Positions 11,451 through 19,746 of a DNA stretch of 64,000 nt are shown here, piece after piece (the stretch's first letter is position 1; each line of letters opens with the position of its first letter). The notes beneath the pieces are model-generated. The model was not told the origin of the DNA. It saw only the letters and a list, made by a program, of their open reading frames with translations, and searched no databases. The translations under genes were made by a program, and so were the position numbers. The stretch is from an uncultured Bacteroidaceae bacterium (GTDB lineage: Bacteria; Bacteroidota; Bacteroidia; Bacteroidales; Bacteroidaceae), in contig CAJOCU010000001.1 in assembly GCA_905233765.1 (NCBI GenBank), forward strand, positions 142,139 to 206,138, in the 5' to 3' direction.

Positions 11451-13760
11451 ATGAAGAAATATCTTTCACTATTCATTTTTCATTTTTCATTTTTCATTGC
11501 CTTGTTCGCCCAAGGCACCCTAGACGACTACAACCGCGCCTACTCCCTTCTCAAAACCTTCACCTGGAGCAAGGTCCTCAACCATGTCGATGATGCCCGC
11601 TGGCTCTCAGACGGTCGCTTCCAGTACCATCTTACCGATGGTGCCAAAGGCTCCTGGCATTTCGGACAGGTCAACGCCGACGGCACCATCACCCTAGACT
11701 CTCCCCCCGCCCTCCCTGATAAGGAGGGAGCAGATACTTTAACAAAGGGCCATTCTCGAAAGGTGACCACCCCCTCCCTTAGAGGGAGGGTGAGGGGTGG
11801 GTCTGCCAAGCGCCACTGGATGGAGACCGATGACGAACGCGGCGGCGACCCCGTCCTCTCCCCCGACTCATCGTTCGTAGCCTTCATTCGCAACGACAAC
11901 GTCTATGTCGCCAAGCCCGATGGCTCCGACGCACGCGCCCTCAGCACCGAAGGGACACTCAGCCACTACTTCAGCAGCTACATCCGCTGGAGCCCCGACG
12001 GGCGCTACGTTGCCGTCAACCGCATCCGTCCCATCGAGAAGCGCTATGTCTATTACGTCGAGAGCAGCCCTGCCGACCAGCTCCAGCCTGTCCTCCACAA
12101 GCAGGAGTATGCCAAGCCAGGCGATGAACTAACCCAGAAGACACCCTACATCTTCGAGGTCGCCACAGGGAGGGCCGTCACGCCCGCGCCCGACTTCATC
12201 GCCAACCAGTACGCCCTCACGGGTCCCGAATGGCGCCAAGACTCGCGCGGCATCCGCTTCGAATACAACCAGCGCGGGCATAAGCTCTACCGCATCTACG
12301 AGATGCCCGTCCCATCAAGTAGTGCACTTAGCAGTTCCAACACCGAAAAAGTCCCCCTCCGCACCCTCATCGAAGAGCGCGAGGACAAGTATGTCCGCTA
12401 CTCCAACTACTTCCGCCGAAACCTCCACGGCGACAGCCTCATCATCTGGCTTTCAGAGCGGGATGGTTGGCCGCATCTCTATAGCCTCACCCCCGCCCCC
12501 TCTCCAATAGAGAGGGGAGCAAAAAGCACCAAGAATAAAAAGAGAACTGACCCCAAAAGTAACTACTCCCCTCTCCGGAGAGGGGTTGGGGGGGAGGTTT
12601 CCCTCTTTCAAATTACTAAGGGACCCTGGTGTGTCCGCCGCGTTCTCCATGTGGACGAAGAGAAGCACTTCATCATCTTCACCGCCAATGGCGTGAACCC
12701 CAACGAAGACCCCTACCACATCCATTACTACCGCATCGGTCTTGATGGAAAGAACCTCGTGGACCTCACCCCCGAGCCCGGCAACCACAACGCCCGCTTC
12801 AACGCCGACTTCACCGCCCTCATCGACACCTACTCCACCGTCGATACCGCCCCCGTTACAGTGGTAAGATCCATTCAGGCCGCAGGGCTCCCCTCCCTAA
12901 CGGGAGGGGTTGGGGGTGGGTCTGTTCTCGCTCGCTCATCTATTGATGATTTGCTTGCCGCAGGCTGGACCGCGCCCGAGGTCTTCGTGGCCCCCGGTCG
13001 CGATGGTGTCACTCCCATGTGGGGCATTATCCAACGCCCCACCAATTTCGACCCCACGCGCAAATACCCTATCATAGAATACATCTACGCAGGCCCTGGC
13101 GACAGCTATGTCCCCAAGTCCTTCCAACCCTATAACTTCTACACCACCGCTCTGGCCGACCTCGGTTTCATCGTCGTGCAGCTCGATGCCATGGGCACCA
13201 GCAACCGCGGCAAGAAGTTCGAGGAGGTCTGCTACAAGAACCTGAAAGATGCCGGCTTCCCCGACCGCATCGCATGGATCAAAGCTGCTGCCGCCAAGTA
13301 TCCCTATATGGACATCGACCGTGTGGGTATCTATGGCTGTTCTGCGGGCGGTCAGGAGAGCACCGCTGCCGTTCTCTTCCATGGCGACTTCTACAAGGCC
13401 GCCTATAGCGCCTGCGGCTGCCACGACAACCGTATGGACAAGATCTGGTGGAACGAGCAATGGATGGGCTATCCCGTGGATTCCTCCTATGTCGCCTGTT
13501 CCAACGTGGAGAACGCCTACCGCCTCGAGCGCCCGCTGATGCTCGTAGTCGGCGAGCTCGATGACAACGTCGATCCCGCCAGCACGATGCAAGTGGCCGA
13601 TGCCCTCATCAAAGCCAACAAGCCCTTCGAACTCGTGGTCATCCCCGGCGCTCATCACACCGTCGGCGAGGCCTACGGCGAGCATAAGCGCTTCGACTTC
13701 TTCGTCAAACACCTCCTCGGCGTAGAGCCGCCAGCGTGGAGTAGCCTCAACCCCTTATAA
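11451..13760 (+). CDS. S9-family serine peptidase, DPP-IV-like, secreted
   Basis: Start taken as ATG 11451 (an in-frame GTG two codons upstream overlaps the previous gene). The signal peptide is MKKYLSLFIFHFSFFIALFA, cut after AQ. An N-terminal beta-propeller is followed by an alpha/beta hydrolase domain with Ser in 'YGCSAGG' (S631), Asp in 'ELDDNVD' (D704) and His in 'GAHHTVG' (735/736), the expected S9 order. It should remove N-terminal dipeptides or oligopeptides in the periplasm. The nucleophile context GCSAGG differs from the common GWSYGG. The gene has at least five in-frame GC-rich repeat insertions (near residues 84-96, 106-118, 346-357, 373-383, 480-491) and even its signal peptide core is made by an ATTTTTCATTTTTC repeat. 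Confidence 0.9.
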   Translation: MKKYLSLFIFHFSFFIALFAQGTLDDYNRAYSLLKTFTWSKVLNHVDDARWLSDGRFQYHLTDGAKGSWHFGQVNADGTITLDSPPALPDKEGADTLTKGHSRKVTTPSLRGRVRGGSAKRHWMETDDERGGDPVLSPDSSFVAFIRNDNVYVAKPDGSDARALSTEGTLSHYFSSYIRWSPDGRYVAVNRIRPIEKRYVYYVESSPADQLQPVLHKQEYAKPGDELTQKTPYIFEVATGRAVTPAPDFIANQYALTGPEWRQDSRGIRFEYNQRGHKLYRIYEMPVPSSSALSSSNTEKVPLRTLIEEREDKYVRYSNYFRRNLHGDSLIIWLSERDGWPHLYSLTPAPSPIERGAKSTKNKKRTDPKSNYSPLRRGVGGEVSLFQITKGPWCVRRVLHVDEEKHFIIFTANGVNPNEDPYHIHYYRIGLDGKNLVDLTPEPGNHNARFNADFTALIDTYSTVDTAPVTVVRSIQAAGLPSLTGGVGGGSVLARSSIDDLLAAGWTAPEVFVAPGRDGVTPMWGIIQRPTNFDPTRKYPIIEYIYAGPGDSYVPKSFQPYNFYTTALADLGFIVVQLDAMGTSNRGKKFEEVCYKNLKDAGFPDRIAWIKAAAAKYPYMDIDRVGIYGCSAGGQESTAAVLFHGDFYKAAYSACGCHDNRMDKIWWNEQWMGYPVDSSYVACSNVENAYRLERPLMLVVGELDDNVDPASTMQVADALIKANKPFELVVIPGAHHTVGEAYGEHKRFDFFVKHLLGVEPPAWSSLNPL
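11466..11500 (+). repeat. ATTTTTC tandem repeat forming a signal-peptide core
   Basis: ATTCATTTTTCATTTTTCAT-type 7-base units (CATTTTT) are translated as 'LFIFHFSFFI' in the S9 peptidase signal peptide. Confidence 0.8.
11701..11804 (+). repeat. Two GC-rich palindromic repeats in the S9 peptidase gene
   Basis: Copy one (about 11701-11734) has CCCTCCC-TGATAA-GGAGGG; copy two (about 11767-11804) has CCCCTCCCTT-AGA-GGGAGGG plus the TGAGGGGTGGGTCT tail. Between them is a 30-base spacer. The encoded 'TPSLRGRVRGGS' resembles peptides from other copies. Confidence 0.85.
12488..12600 (+). repeat. Two more GC-rich palindromic repeats in the S9 peptidase gene
   Basis: Copy one (12488-12520) encodes 'LTPAPSPIERGA'; copy two (12567-12600) encodes 'YSPLRRGVGGEVS'. 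Arms CCCCTCTC and GAGAGGGG are visible in both. A 45-base lysine-rich spacer lies between. Confidence 0.85.
12888..12923 (+). repeat. GC-rich palindromic repeat in the S9 peptidase gene
   Basis: CCCCTCCC-TAAC-GGGAGGGG followed by TTGGGGGTGGGTCT; encodes 'LPSLTGGVGGGS', identical to the peptide made by the copy in the GT2 gene at 61983-62033. Confidence 0.88.
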
Positions 13761-13774
13761 GCCCTATTAGCCCC

Positions 13775-14839
13775 ATGAGCCCTATATTATCAAAAGAACA
13801 AATCGCCCTCTGGCATTCCCTCCTCGCCGCCCCTCGCCACATCGTCATCACCTGCCACCGTGGCCCCGACGGTGATGCCATCGGCTCTACGACGGCGCTG
13901 GCCTCGTGGCTTCGTCGCCGTATGTCCAATGCCGACATCCGCGTCATAGCCCCCAATATCTTCCCCGACTTCCTCAAGTGGATTCCAGGCGCTGAAGAAA
14001 TCCTCATCTATGAAGGTCATGAGGAGGAGGTACGTCCCATCGTGGAGGCTGCCGACCTCGTCATCATGTGCGACCACGGCGAGCTCAAGCGTATGGCAAC
14101 CCTCGGTGACGTCGTCCGCGACCACCCCACGTCCCGCATCATGATTGACCACCATCTCAATCCTGAGCCGGGCATCGCCGACCTCGTCATCTCCCACCCC
14201 GAGATGTCATCTGCCTGTGAGGTAATGTTGAGGGTGATGCTGGAGACTCATGCGCCTCATGGCCATGAGGCGCATGAGCTACCCCTTTTAACGGGATCCG
14301 AAGCCACCTCCCTCTACACCGGCATGATGACCGACACCGGTGCCTTCACCTATGCCAGCTCGCGCCCCGAAATCTACGAGCTCATCAGCATCCTGCTCTC
14401 CTACGGCATCGACAAGGACAAGATCTACCGCAACATTTTCTTCACCTACAGCCCCAACCGCATGAAGCTCATGGGTTATCTGCTCTATGTGAAGCTCGAT
14501 GTCTGGAAGAAAGCCCACACCGCCGTGATGACCTTCACCAATGCCGAGCGGCGCCGTTTCGGAGCCCTCAACGGCGACACCGAGGGTTTCGTGAACCTCC
14601 CCCTGCAGATCCTCGGCATGAAGCTCTCCATCTTCCTGCGCGAGGACACCGAGCACCCCTGTATTCGCGTCTCACTCCGCAGCGTCGATGACTTCCCTTG
14701 CAACGAGATGGCCGCCGAGTTCTTCGGCGGCGGTGGCCACAAGAATGCCGCCGGCGGCGAAGTATGGGGCACGATGGACGAAGCCATCGCCCTCGTCAAG
14801 AAAGCGGTACAGAAATACATGACGCTATTGAAAGAATAA
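13775..14839 (+). CDS. nrnA: DHH/DHHA1 phosphoesterase, NrnA-like oligoribonuclease/pAp phosphatase
   Basis: 354 residues. Phosphoesterase motifs are present: 'HRGPDGDAIGS' (about 29-39), 'MCDHGE', 'IDHHLNP' (the DHH motif, about 126-132), 'TGMMTDTGAFTY', and 'GGGHKNAAGG' of DHHA1 near the C-terminus. NrnA degrades very short RNAs (nanoRNAs) and can dephosphorylate pAp in the cytoplasm. It follows the secreted peptidase by 14 bases, an odd house-keeping gene in a glycan locus. A perfect 32-base palindrome inserted in the middle of the gene encodes 'THAPHGHEAHEL' (about 157-168), just before the conserved 'LYTGMMTDTG' segment, and is probably absent from most relatives. Confidence 0.88.
   Translation: MSPILSKEQIALWHSLLAAPRHIVITCHRGPDGDAIGSTTALASWLRRRMSNADIRVIAPNIFPDFLKWIPGAEEILIYEGHEEEVRPIVEAADLVIMCDHGELKRMATLGDVVRDHPTSRIMIDHHLNPEPGIADLVISHPEMSSACEVMLRVMLETHAPHGHEAHELPLLTGSEATSLYTGMMTDTGAFTYASSRPEIYELISILLSYGIDKDKIYRNIFFTYSPNRMKLMGYLLYVKLDVWKKAHTAVMTFTNAERRRFGALNGDTEGFVNLPLQILGMKLSIFLREDTEHPCIRVSLRSVDDFPCNEMAAEFFGGGGHKNAAGGEVWGTMDEAIALVKKAVQKYMTLLKE
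14247..14278 (+). repeat. Perfect 32-base palindrome inside nrnA
   Basis: CTCATGCGCCTCATGG is followed at once by its exact reverse complement, with the centre between 14262 and 14263. The element is translated in frame. Confidence 0.95.
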
Positions 14840-14893
14840 GGAACCTAAATCTATTTAAGTTCCATCAAACCGAAAACTAAAAACTCCTCCATA

Positions 14894-17341
14894 ATGAAAA
14901 AACTCTTTTTCTTCATCGTTCTGTTTATTGCTGTATCACAGCAACTTCTCGCTTCAACAGATGAAGCGGCAAGGGTTCTCGACCAGATCATCAAGGTCAA
15001 CAACTACTGGCAAGAGCATAACACCCCCTATGTGCGTTCCTTCTGGGATCACGCCGCCTACCACACCGGCAACATGGAGGCTTACCGCCTCACGGGCCGT
15101 GCCGACTGGTACGCTTACACCGACAAGTGGTGCCGCCACAACGAGTGGAAGGGTGCCAAGAGCAACGACGTCCGCAACTGGAAGTACAAGACCTACGGCG
15201 AGGGCCACGACTTCGTGCTCTTCGGCGACTGGCAGATCTGTTTCCAGACCTATATCGATATGTACAACCTCGTGCCGGCGCCCTACAAGGTAGCGCGCGC
15301 CATCGAGGTGATGAGCCACGAATGCTCCATGGAGGACACCCATTTCTGGTGGTGGGCCGACGCGCTGTACATGGTGATGCCTGTGATGACGAAGATGTAC
15401 AAGCTCACCGGCGAGGTCAAGTACCTCGACAAGCTCACGGAGAACTTCCTTTGGAGCGACAGCCTCATGTACGACAAGGACGAGCAGCTCTACTACCGCG
15501 ATGCCAAATACATCTACCCGAAAGTGAAAACCGCCTGCAACGAGGGAAAGAGCTTCTGGGCACGCGGCGACGGTTGGGTGCTGGCCGGCCTGGCAAAGGT
15601 CCTGGCCGATATGCCACAGGACTATAAGAACCGCGCCATCTTCGTGCAGCGCTTCCGCGAGCTGGCCGAGGGCGTAGCCCGAGTGCAGCGCCCCGGTGGC
15701 TACTGGAGCCGTTCCATGCTCTGCGAGGACGATGCCCCGGGTCCCGAGACCTCCGGCACCGCTTTCTTCACCTATGGTATGCTCTGGGGCGTCAACAACG
15801 GCTACCTCGACAAAGCCACCTACGCTCCCGTCATCGAGCGGGCATGGAAATACCTCAGCGAAACCGCCTTGCAGCCCGACGGCAGCATCGGCTTCGTGCA
15901 GCCCATCGGCGAGAAGCCCGACCCCACCAAGACCGTCGATGCCCACTCCCAGGCTCCCTTCGGCACCGGTGCCTGGCTCCTCGCCGCTTGCGAGATGGTA
16001 CGCTACATCAACGCCGACCCACTCATCCCGGCTCCCGCCCCCAATGCCATCACCAACTCCATCTACCACCACACCCCCAACACCTCCACAGTGAGTGCGG
16101 GCAGCGGCTTCCCCGATGCCTTCACCGGCGGCGCCCGTGCCGCACGCCCCATTGACCGCGGCCACGAGAGCTTCTGGTACGGGGAGATTAAGAACCCCAC
16201 CAGGGAGCTCATCTCACAGGTCATCGAGATTGCCAAGATGGAGGACCTGAAGAAAGCCAACTGCGCCGTCGCCCGCGAGTTTATCGTCCTGGACAGCGAC
16301 AACAACGAAGTCCCATACCAGATTACCCACGACGGCCGCGTCCTCGTCTTCTGCACCGTACGCCCCGAGAGCAGCATCGCCCTCTCCATGATTAAGGGCC
16401 AGCCGCAGGACTACGAGCTCACCTGCAACGGCCGCATCTACCCCAACCGCTGGGACGACCTCGTGTGGGAGAACGACCGCTGCGCCTGGCGCCTCTACGG
16501 CCCCAAGGCCCATGAACACATGAAGAACAGCGCCTATGGTTTCGACACCTTCGTTAAGAACACCCCCCACCCCATTCAAGACCAGCTGTATCACAATGAA
16601 CTCACTTCCTATGGTGTCAACGAACAGATGAAGAAAGCAGGACGCGGCGGCGAGTGGAACGACGTGCACCGTGGCTACACCTACCACCGCAATCACGGCG
16701 CCGGCATGGATGCCTACACCGTAGGTGCTACACTCGGCGCTGGAGCACCGGCACTATTAACAAGGGAGAATGGACAATGGACAATGAATAAACCGATGTA
16801 CTACGAGAAAGCTGAGATCCTAGACAATGGTCCTCTCCGCTTCACCGTCCGCCTGCAGATGGCTAATCAAGGGCCCTCCCTCCTCATCTCTCAGGACTGC
16901 GGCAGCCACTTCGCGCGCGTAGAAGCCACCTACGACGGCATCACCAAGCCCACGCCCGTCTGCGCTGGCATCGTGATTCATGAGAGCAACCCCAAGGGCT
17001 ATGTCTTCAACCAGAAGGAAGGCTTCATCACTTATGCCGAGGCCCTCGACCATCCCGATGTCATGAACGGAGAACACTACCTCGGCATCTTTATGCCTCC
17101 AATGAAAAATGAAAAATTAAAAGTGAAAAATGAAGCGAAGTTCATTCCTTTGAGTGAAAAGCGTGCCGGCGGCATCGGCCACGCCATCCTCCAGACCACC
17201 TACACCCCCGGCCAGCCCTTCGTCTATTACACCGGTTCCGCTTGGAGTCAGTACGATGTCTCCACCCACGCCATCTGGCAGGAGACCCTGCGCCACGAGA
17301 TGCGCATCCTACAGAGCGGCTTGCAAATAGTGAAGCAATAA
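14894..17341 (+). CDS. GH105 unsaturated rhamnogalacturonyl hydrolase fused to DUF4861, secreted
   Basis: 815 residues with a signal peptide (MKKLFFFIVLFIAVSQQLLA). Residues about 25-370 are an (alpha/alpha)6 barrel of the GH88/GH105 group, with 'FWWWADALYM' (D156 is a candidate catalytic Asp) and 'FWARGDGWVLAGLAKVL'. Residues about 400-815 match DUF4861, including 'GEWNDVHRGYTYHRNHGAG'. GH105 enzymes hydrate and remove the unsaturated uronic acid left by pectate/rhamnogalacturonan lyases, which points to a pectin rhamnogalacturonan substrate. Two AT-rich in-frame insertions lie in the DUF4861 part ('ENGQWTMNK', about 625-633; 'MKNEKLKVKNEAKF', about 736-749). It ends the first + strand run; a terminator follows. 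Confidence 0.88.
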   Translation: MKKLFFFIVLFIAVSQQLLASTDEAARVLDQIIKVNNYWQEHNTPYVRSFWDHAAYHTGNMEAYRLTGRADWYAYTDKWCRHNEWKGAKSNDVRNWKYKTYGEGHDFVLFGDWQICFQTYIDMYNLVPAPYKVARAIEVMSHECSMEDTHFWWWADALYMVMPVMTKMYKLTGEVKYLDKLTENFLWSDSLMYDKDEQLYYRDAKYIYPKVKTACNEGKSFWARGDGWVLAGLAKVLADMPQDYKNRAIFVQRFRELAEGVARVQRPGGYWSRSMLCEDDAPGPETSGTAFFTYGMLWGVNNGYLDKATYAPVIERAWKYLSETALQPDGSIGFVQPIGEKPDPTKTVDAHSQAPFGTGAWLLAACEMVRYINADPLIPAPAPNAITNSIYHHTPNTSTVSAGSGFPDAFTGGARAARPIDRGHESFWYGEIKNPTRELISQVIEIAKMEDLKKANCAVAREFIVLDSDNNEVPYQITHDGRVLVFCTVRPESSIALSMIKGQPQDYELTCNGRIYPNRWDDLVWENDRCAWRLYGPKAHEHMKNSAYGFDTFVKNTPHPIQDQLYHNELTSYGVNEQMKKAGRGGEWNDVHRGYTYHRNHGAGMDAYTVGATLGAGAPALLTRENGQWTMNKPMYYEKAEILDNGPLRFTVRLQMANQGPSLLISQDCGSHFARVEATYDGITKPTPVCAGIVIHESNPKGYVFNQKEGFITYAEALDHPDVMNGEHYLGIFMPPMKNEKLKVKNEAKFIPLSEKRAGGIGHAILQTTYTPGQPFVYYTGSAWSQYDVSTHAIWQETLRHEMRILQSGLQIVKQ
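16766..16792 (+). repeat. AATGGACA tandem repeat inside the GH105-DUF4861 gene
   Basis: Two GAATGGACAATGGACAATGA-type units, translated as 'ENGQWTMNK'. Similar short AT-rich unit repeats are in-frame in other genes here. Confidence 0.6.
17100..17140 (+). repeat. AATGAAAAATTAAAA-type repeat inside the GH105-DUF4861 gene
   Basis: Degenerate units of AATGAAAA/ATTAAAAGTG are translated as 'MKNEKLKVKNEAKF'. A related element in GH3 (30001-30060) gives 'EKLKIKRDK'. Confidence 0.75.
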
Positions 17342-17345
17342 AGGT

Positions 17346-17385
17346 AGGTGCTTGGCAATCAATGTCAAGCACTTTTCCTTTCTTA
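17346..17385 (+). terminator. Rho-independent terminator after the GH105 gene
   Basis: AGGTGCTTG (17346-17354) pairs with CAAGCACTT (17366-17374), extended inward by three pairs, and a T-rich tract follows. Confidence 0.82.
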
Positions 17386-17483
17386 CAGCACGACGCCCAT
17401 TTCTACGCTCTATACCAAGCAGCGCAGGGAAGGGTTGACTGTGATGGAAATTAAGCATTTCTTTAACTTTTTTAGCATTTTTC

Positions 17484-17514
17484 TTGGAACATAAACAAGT
17501 TTTCACTATCTTTG
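17484..17514 (+). promoter_or_regulatory. Promoter for the GldB-like/RsmI-like operon
   Basis: TTG at 17484-17486, a 20-base spacer, then a perfect -7 box TATCTTTG (17507-17514). The box overlaps a potential TTG start at 17512, which decides that translation starts downstream at GTG 17542. Confidence 0.82.
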
Positions 17515-17541
17515 CCCCAAATTTTAACAAAGATAAAGATT

Positions 17542-18168
17542 GTGAAGCGTCATCAGGCCCTTTTTCTCCTACTCGCGTTGCTCTGCGTGGTCGGCATCGG
17601 TAGCTGGCTGCTGAGTCCGTGGGATGTGCTGGAGAAAGGGGGATCTGGCAGGGGACGCGAAATGATTATAGACCGCTACGACCGTGTGCTGGACGAGTAC
17701 GTATCGCTCAACAGCTACACCGCCCTGGGACGCATGAACACGCAGTACCCCATGGAGACGAAACTGCTCATAGAGGATGTACTGAAGCTGGGCAAGGTGA
17801 ACGAACCCGACGTGGAACAACGACTGCGACGCTACTATCTGGACTCCACCGTGCAAGTACTGCTCGATGAGGTGCACCGCCAATATGGCGATATGAGCGA
17901 CATTGAAGCGGACTTCAACCGCGCCTTCGAGGAGCTGAAGGAGCAGTATCCAGAGTTCAAAACACCGCACGTATATACGCAGGTGTCGTGCCTCAACCAG
18001 AGCATTGTCGTTGGCGACACGCTCATCGGCATCAGCCTGGACAAATACCTCGGTGAAGACTTCCCACTCTACGCCGATTTCTATACGTCCGAGCAACGCG
18101 CACAGATGAACCGCGATGCCATTGTCCGCGATGCCATCAATGCGTACTTGCAATACTGCCGTCCATGA
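17542..18168 (+). CDS. GldB-like membrane-anchored protein
   Basis: 208 residues from GTG 17542, chosen because the upstream TTG lies in the promoter. One N-terminal hydrophobic segment (about 6-24) anchors or exports it. The C-terminal motif 'SIVVGDTLIGISLDKYLGEDFPLY' region resembles the conserved core of the gliding-motility lipoprotein GldB, but the protein is shorter than typical GldB (about 320) and lacks its C-terminal part and an obvious lipobox. Bacteroidales without gliding also keep GldB-like proteins, so a motility role should not be assumed. It overlaps the next gene by 4 bases (ATGA), so the two are translationally coupled. Confidence 0.6.
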   Translation: MKRHQALFLLLALLCVVGIGSWLLSPWDVLEKGGSGRGREMIIDRYDRVLDEYVSLNSYTALGRMNTQYPMETKLLIEDVLKLGKVNEPDVEQRLRRYYLDSTVQVLLDEVHRQYGDMSDIEADFNRAFEELKEQYPEFKTPHVYTQVSCLNQSIVVGDTLIGISLDKYLGEDFPLYADFYTSEQRAQMNRDAIVRDAINAYLQYCRP

Positions 18169-18872
18169 CCGCTGCCCTTTATCTTATTCCCGTGGAACTC
18201 GGCGACACGCCTCAGGAGCGTGTGCTGCCGGCTTACAACCATGACATCATCCTCGGCATCAAGCACTTCATCGTTGAAGAGGTGCGCTCTGCACGCCGTT
18301 TTCTGAAGCGCGTGGACCGCGATATCAACATCAATGAGCTCACGTTCTACCCGATGGGCAAACATGCCGACGCGGCATTGTTTGCACAATACCTGAAGCC
18401 TTTAGAGGCGGGAGAGAGTGTGGGGGTAATCTCGGAAGCAGGCTGTCCGGCCGTGGCAGACCCGGGCGCCGATGTGGTGGCTATCGCCCAGCGAAAGGGG
18501 CTGCAGGTGGTGCCGCTAGTGGGGCCATCGTCGATGCTGATGGCGGTGATGGCCTCGGGCCTCAACGGCCAGAGCTTCGCCTTCAACGGCTACCTGCCCA
18601 TCGCCCCCGCGGACCGCATGAAACTGCTGAAACAGCTGGAGACGCGCGCCGTGCAGGAGCGCCAGACGCAGCTCTTCATTGAGACGCCCTACCGCAACGC
18701 GAAACTCTTCGACACGCTCTGTGAAACGCTACGCCCACAGACGCGCCTATGCATCGCTGCAGGCATCACGACGGACGCGGAATGGATCTGCACCCGAACG
18801 GTGGCGGACTGGAAGCGCCATCCACTCCCCGACCTCTCCAAGACCCCCGCCATCTTCCTATTCGGGAGTTAA
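18165..18872 (+). CDS. SAM-dependent methyltransferase, RsmI-like (tetrapyrrole methylase fold)
   Basis: 235 residues. Family motifs of the RsmI/CobA fold are visible: 'SVGVISEAGCPAVADPGADVV' (about 85-105, SAM-binding 'DPG') and 'VVPLVGPSSMLMAVMASGL'. RsmI 2'-O-methylates C1402 of 16S rRNA. This is the short Bacteroidetes-type version; some genomes have it in addition to full RsmI, so the exact target is uncertain. Coupled to the GldB-like gene by an ATGA overlap and followed 51 bases later by another RNA methyltransferase gene. Confidence 0.8.
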   Translation: MTAALYLIPVELGDTPQERVLPAYNHDIILGIKHFIVEEVRSARRFLKRVDRDININELTFYPMGKHADAALFAQYLKPLEAGESVGVISEAGCPAVADPGADVVAIAQRKGLQVVPLVGPSSMLMAVMASGLNGQSFAFNGYLPIAPADRMKLLKQLETRAVQERQTQLFIETPYRNAKLFDTLCETLRPQTRLCIAAGITTDAEWICTRTVADWKRHPLPDLSKTPAIFLFGS

Positions 18873-18923
18873 GCCCAAATGGAATGATGAACGAACCATT
18901 GAACTACTTTAACCCTTTAACCC

Positions 18924-19745
18924 TTGAAACTCTCCATCATCACTTCCCTCACTGCACCGGGCGTGGAAATGTTCACAACACTCACCGAGGCACAGCTGCG
19001 CAACCGGCTGGAGCCCGAGAAGGGGGTGTTCATTGCAGAGAGTCCGAAGGTGATTCGCGTGGCGCTGAACGCGGGCTACGAGCCGCTGGCACTGCTCTGT
19101 GAGCGCCGCCACATCGAAGGGGACGCCGCGGACATCATCGCGCGCGCAGGCGATATTCCTATTTATACGGGAGAGCGAGAGCTGCTGGCGGCGCTGACGG
19201 GCTACACACTGACACGCGGTGTGCTCTGTGCCATGCGCCGTCCACAGGCAAAAGGGGTGGACGAGGTGTGCCGCGATGCGCGGCGCGTCGTGGTAATCGA
19301 CGGGGTGGTGGACACTACGAACATCGGCGCCATCTTCCGATCGGCAGCGGCCCTAGGCTTCGATGCCGTCGTGCTGACGACCAACTCCTGCGACCCGCTG
19401 AACCGCAGGGCCGTGAGGGTGTCGATGGGCAGTGTGTTTCTGGTGCCGTGGGCATGGATGGAGACACCCGCCACAGAGGCAACGGGCATCACGGACTGTA
19501 TGCACGTTCTGGGATTCAAGACCGCAGCAATGGCACTGACGGACAACTCGGTGAGCCTGGATGACCCACGCCTCGCCGCCGAACCACGGCTGGCGTTGAT
19601 TATGGGTACCGAGGGCGACGGACTCCCCCACTCCACCATCGCAGCAGCGGACTATGTCGTGCGCATTCCGATGGCGCACGGCGTAGATAGCCTCAACGTG
19701 GCAGCCGCCTCTGCGGTCGCCTTCTGGGAGTTGCGGAAGCGATGA
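18924..19745 (+). CDS. TrmH/SpoU-family RNA 2'-O-methyltransferase
   Basis: 273 residues from a TTG start; the early residues ('TEAQLRNRLEPEKGVFIAESPKVI' region) match the usual N-terminus of this family, so the TTG start is preferred over ATG 18969. The SPOUT motifs are present: 'VVDTTNIGAIFRSAAALGFDAVV' region (motif 1), 'LALIMGTEGDGLP' (motif 2) and 'RIPMAHGVDSLNVAAASAV' (motif 3). It should methylate ribose in tRNA or 23S rRNA; the target base cannot be told. It ends one base from the convergent SGNH gene, with no terminator between. Confidence 0.88.
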   Translation: MKLSIITSLTAPGVEMFTTLTEAQLRNRLEPEKGVFIAESPKVIRVALNAGYEPLALLCERRHIEGDAADIIARAGDIPIYTGERELLAALTGYTLTRGVLCAMRRPQAKGVDEVCRDARRVVVIDGVVDTTNIGAIFRSAAALGFDAVVLTTNSCDPLNRRAVRVSMGSVFLVPWAWMETPATEATGITDCMHVLGFKTAAMALTDNSVSLDDPRLAAEPRLALIMGTEGDGLPHSTIAAADYVVRIPMAHGVDSLNVAAASAVAFWELRKR

Positions 19746-19746
19746 T

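Noticed and set aside
13746..13790. AGCCCTAT-type short repeats between the peptidase and nrnA genes, taken as a regulatory site
   Set aside because: Only three degenerate units over the stop and start codons; too weak to call, though they may belong to the dispersed-repeat class.
14954..16165. 403-codon open frame on the - strand
   Set aside because: Lies wholly inside the GH105-DUF4861 gene on the other strand; low-complexity Val/Gly/His composition, no start signal or domain.
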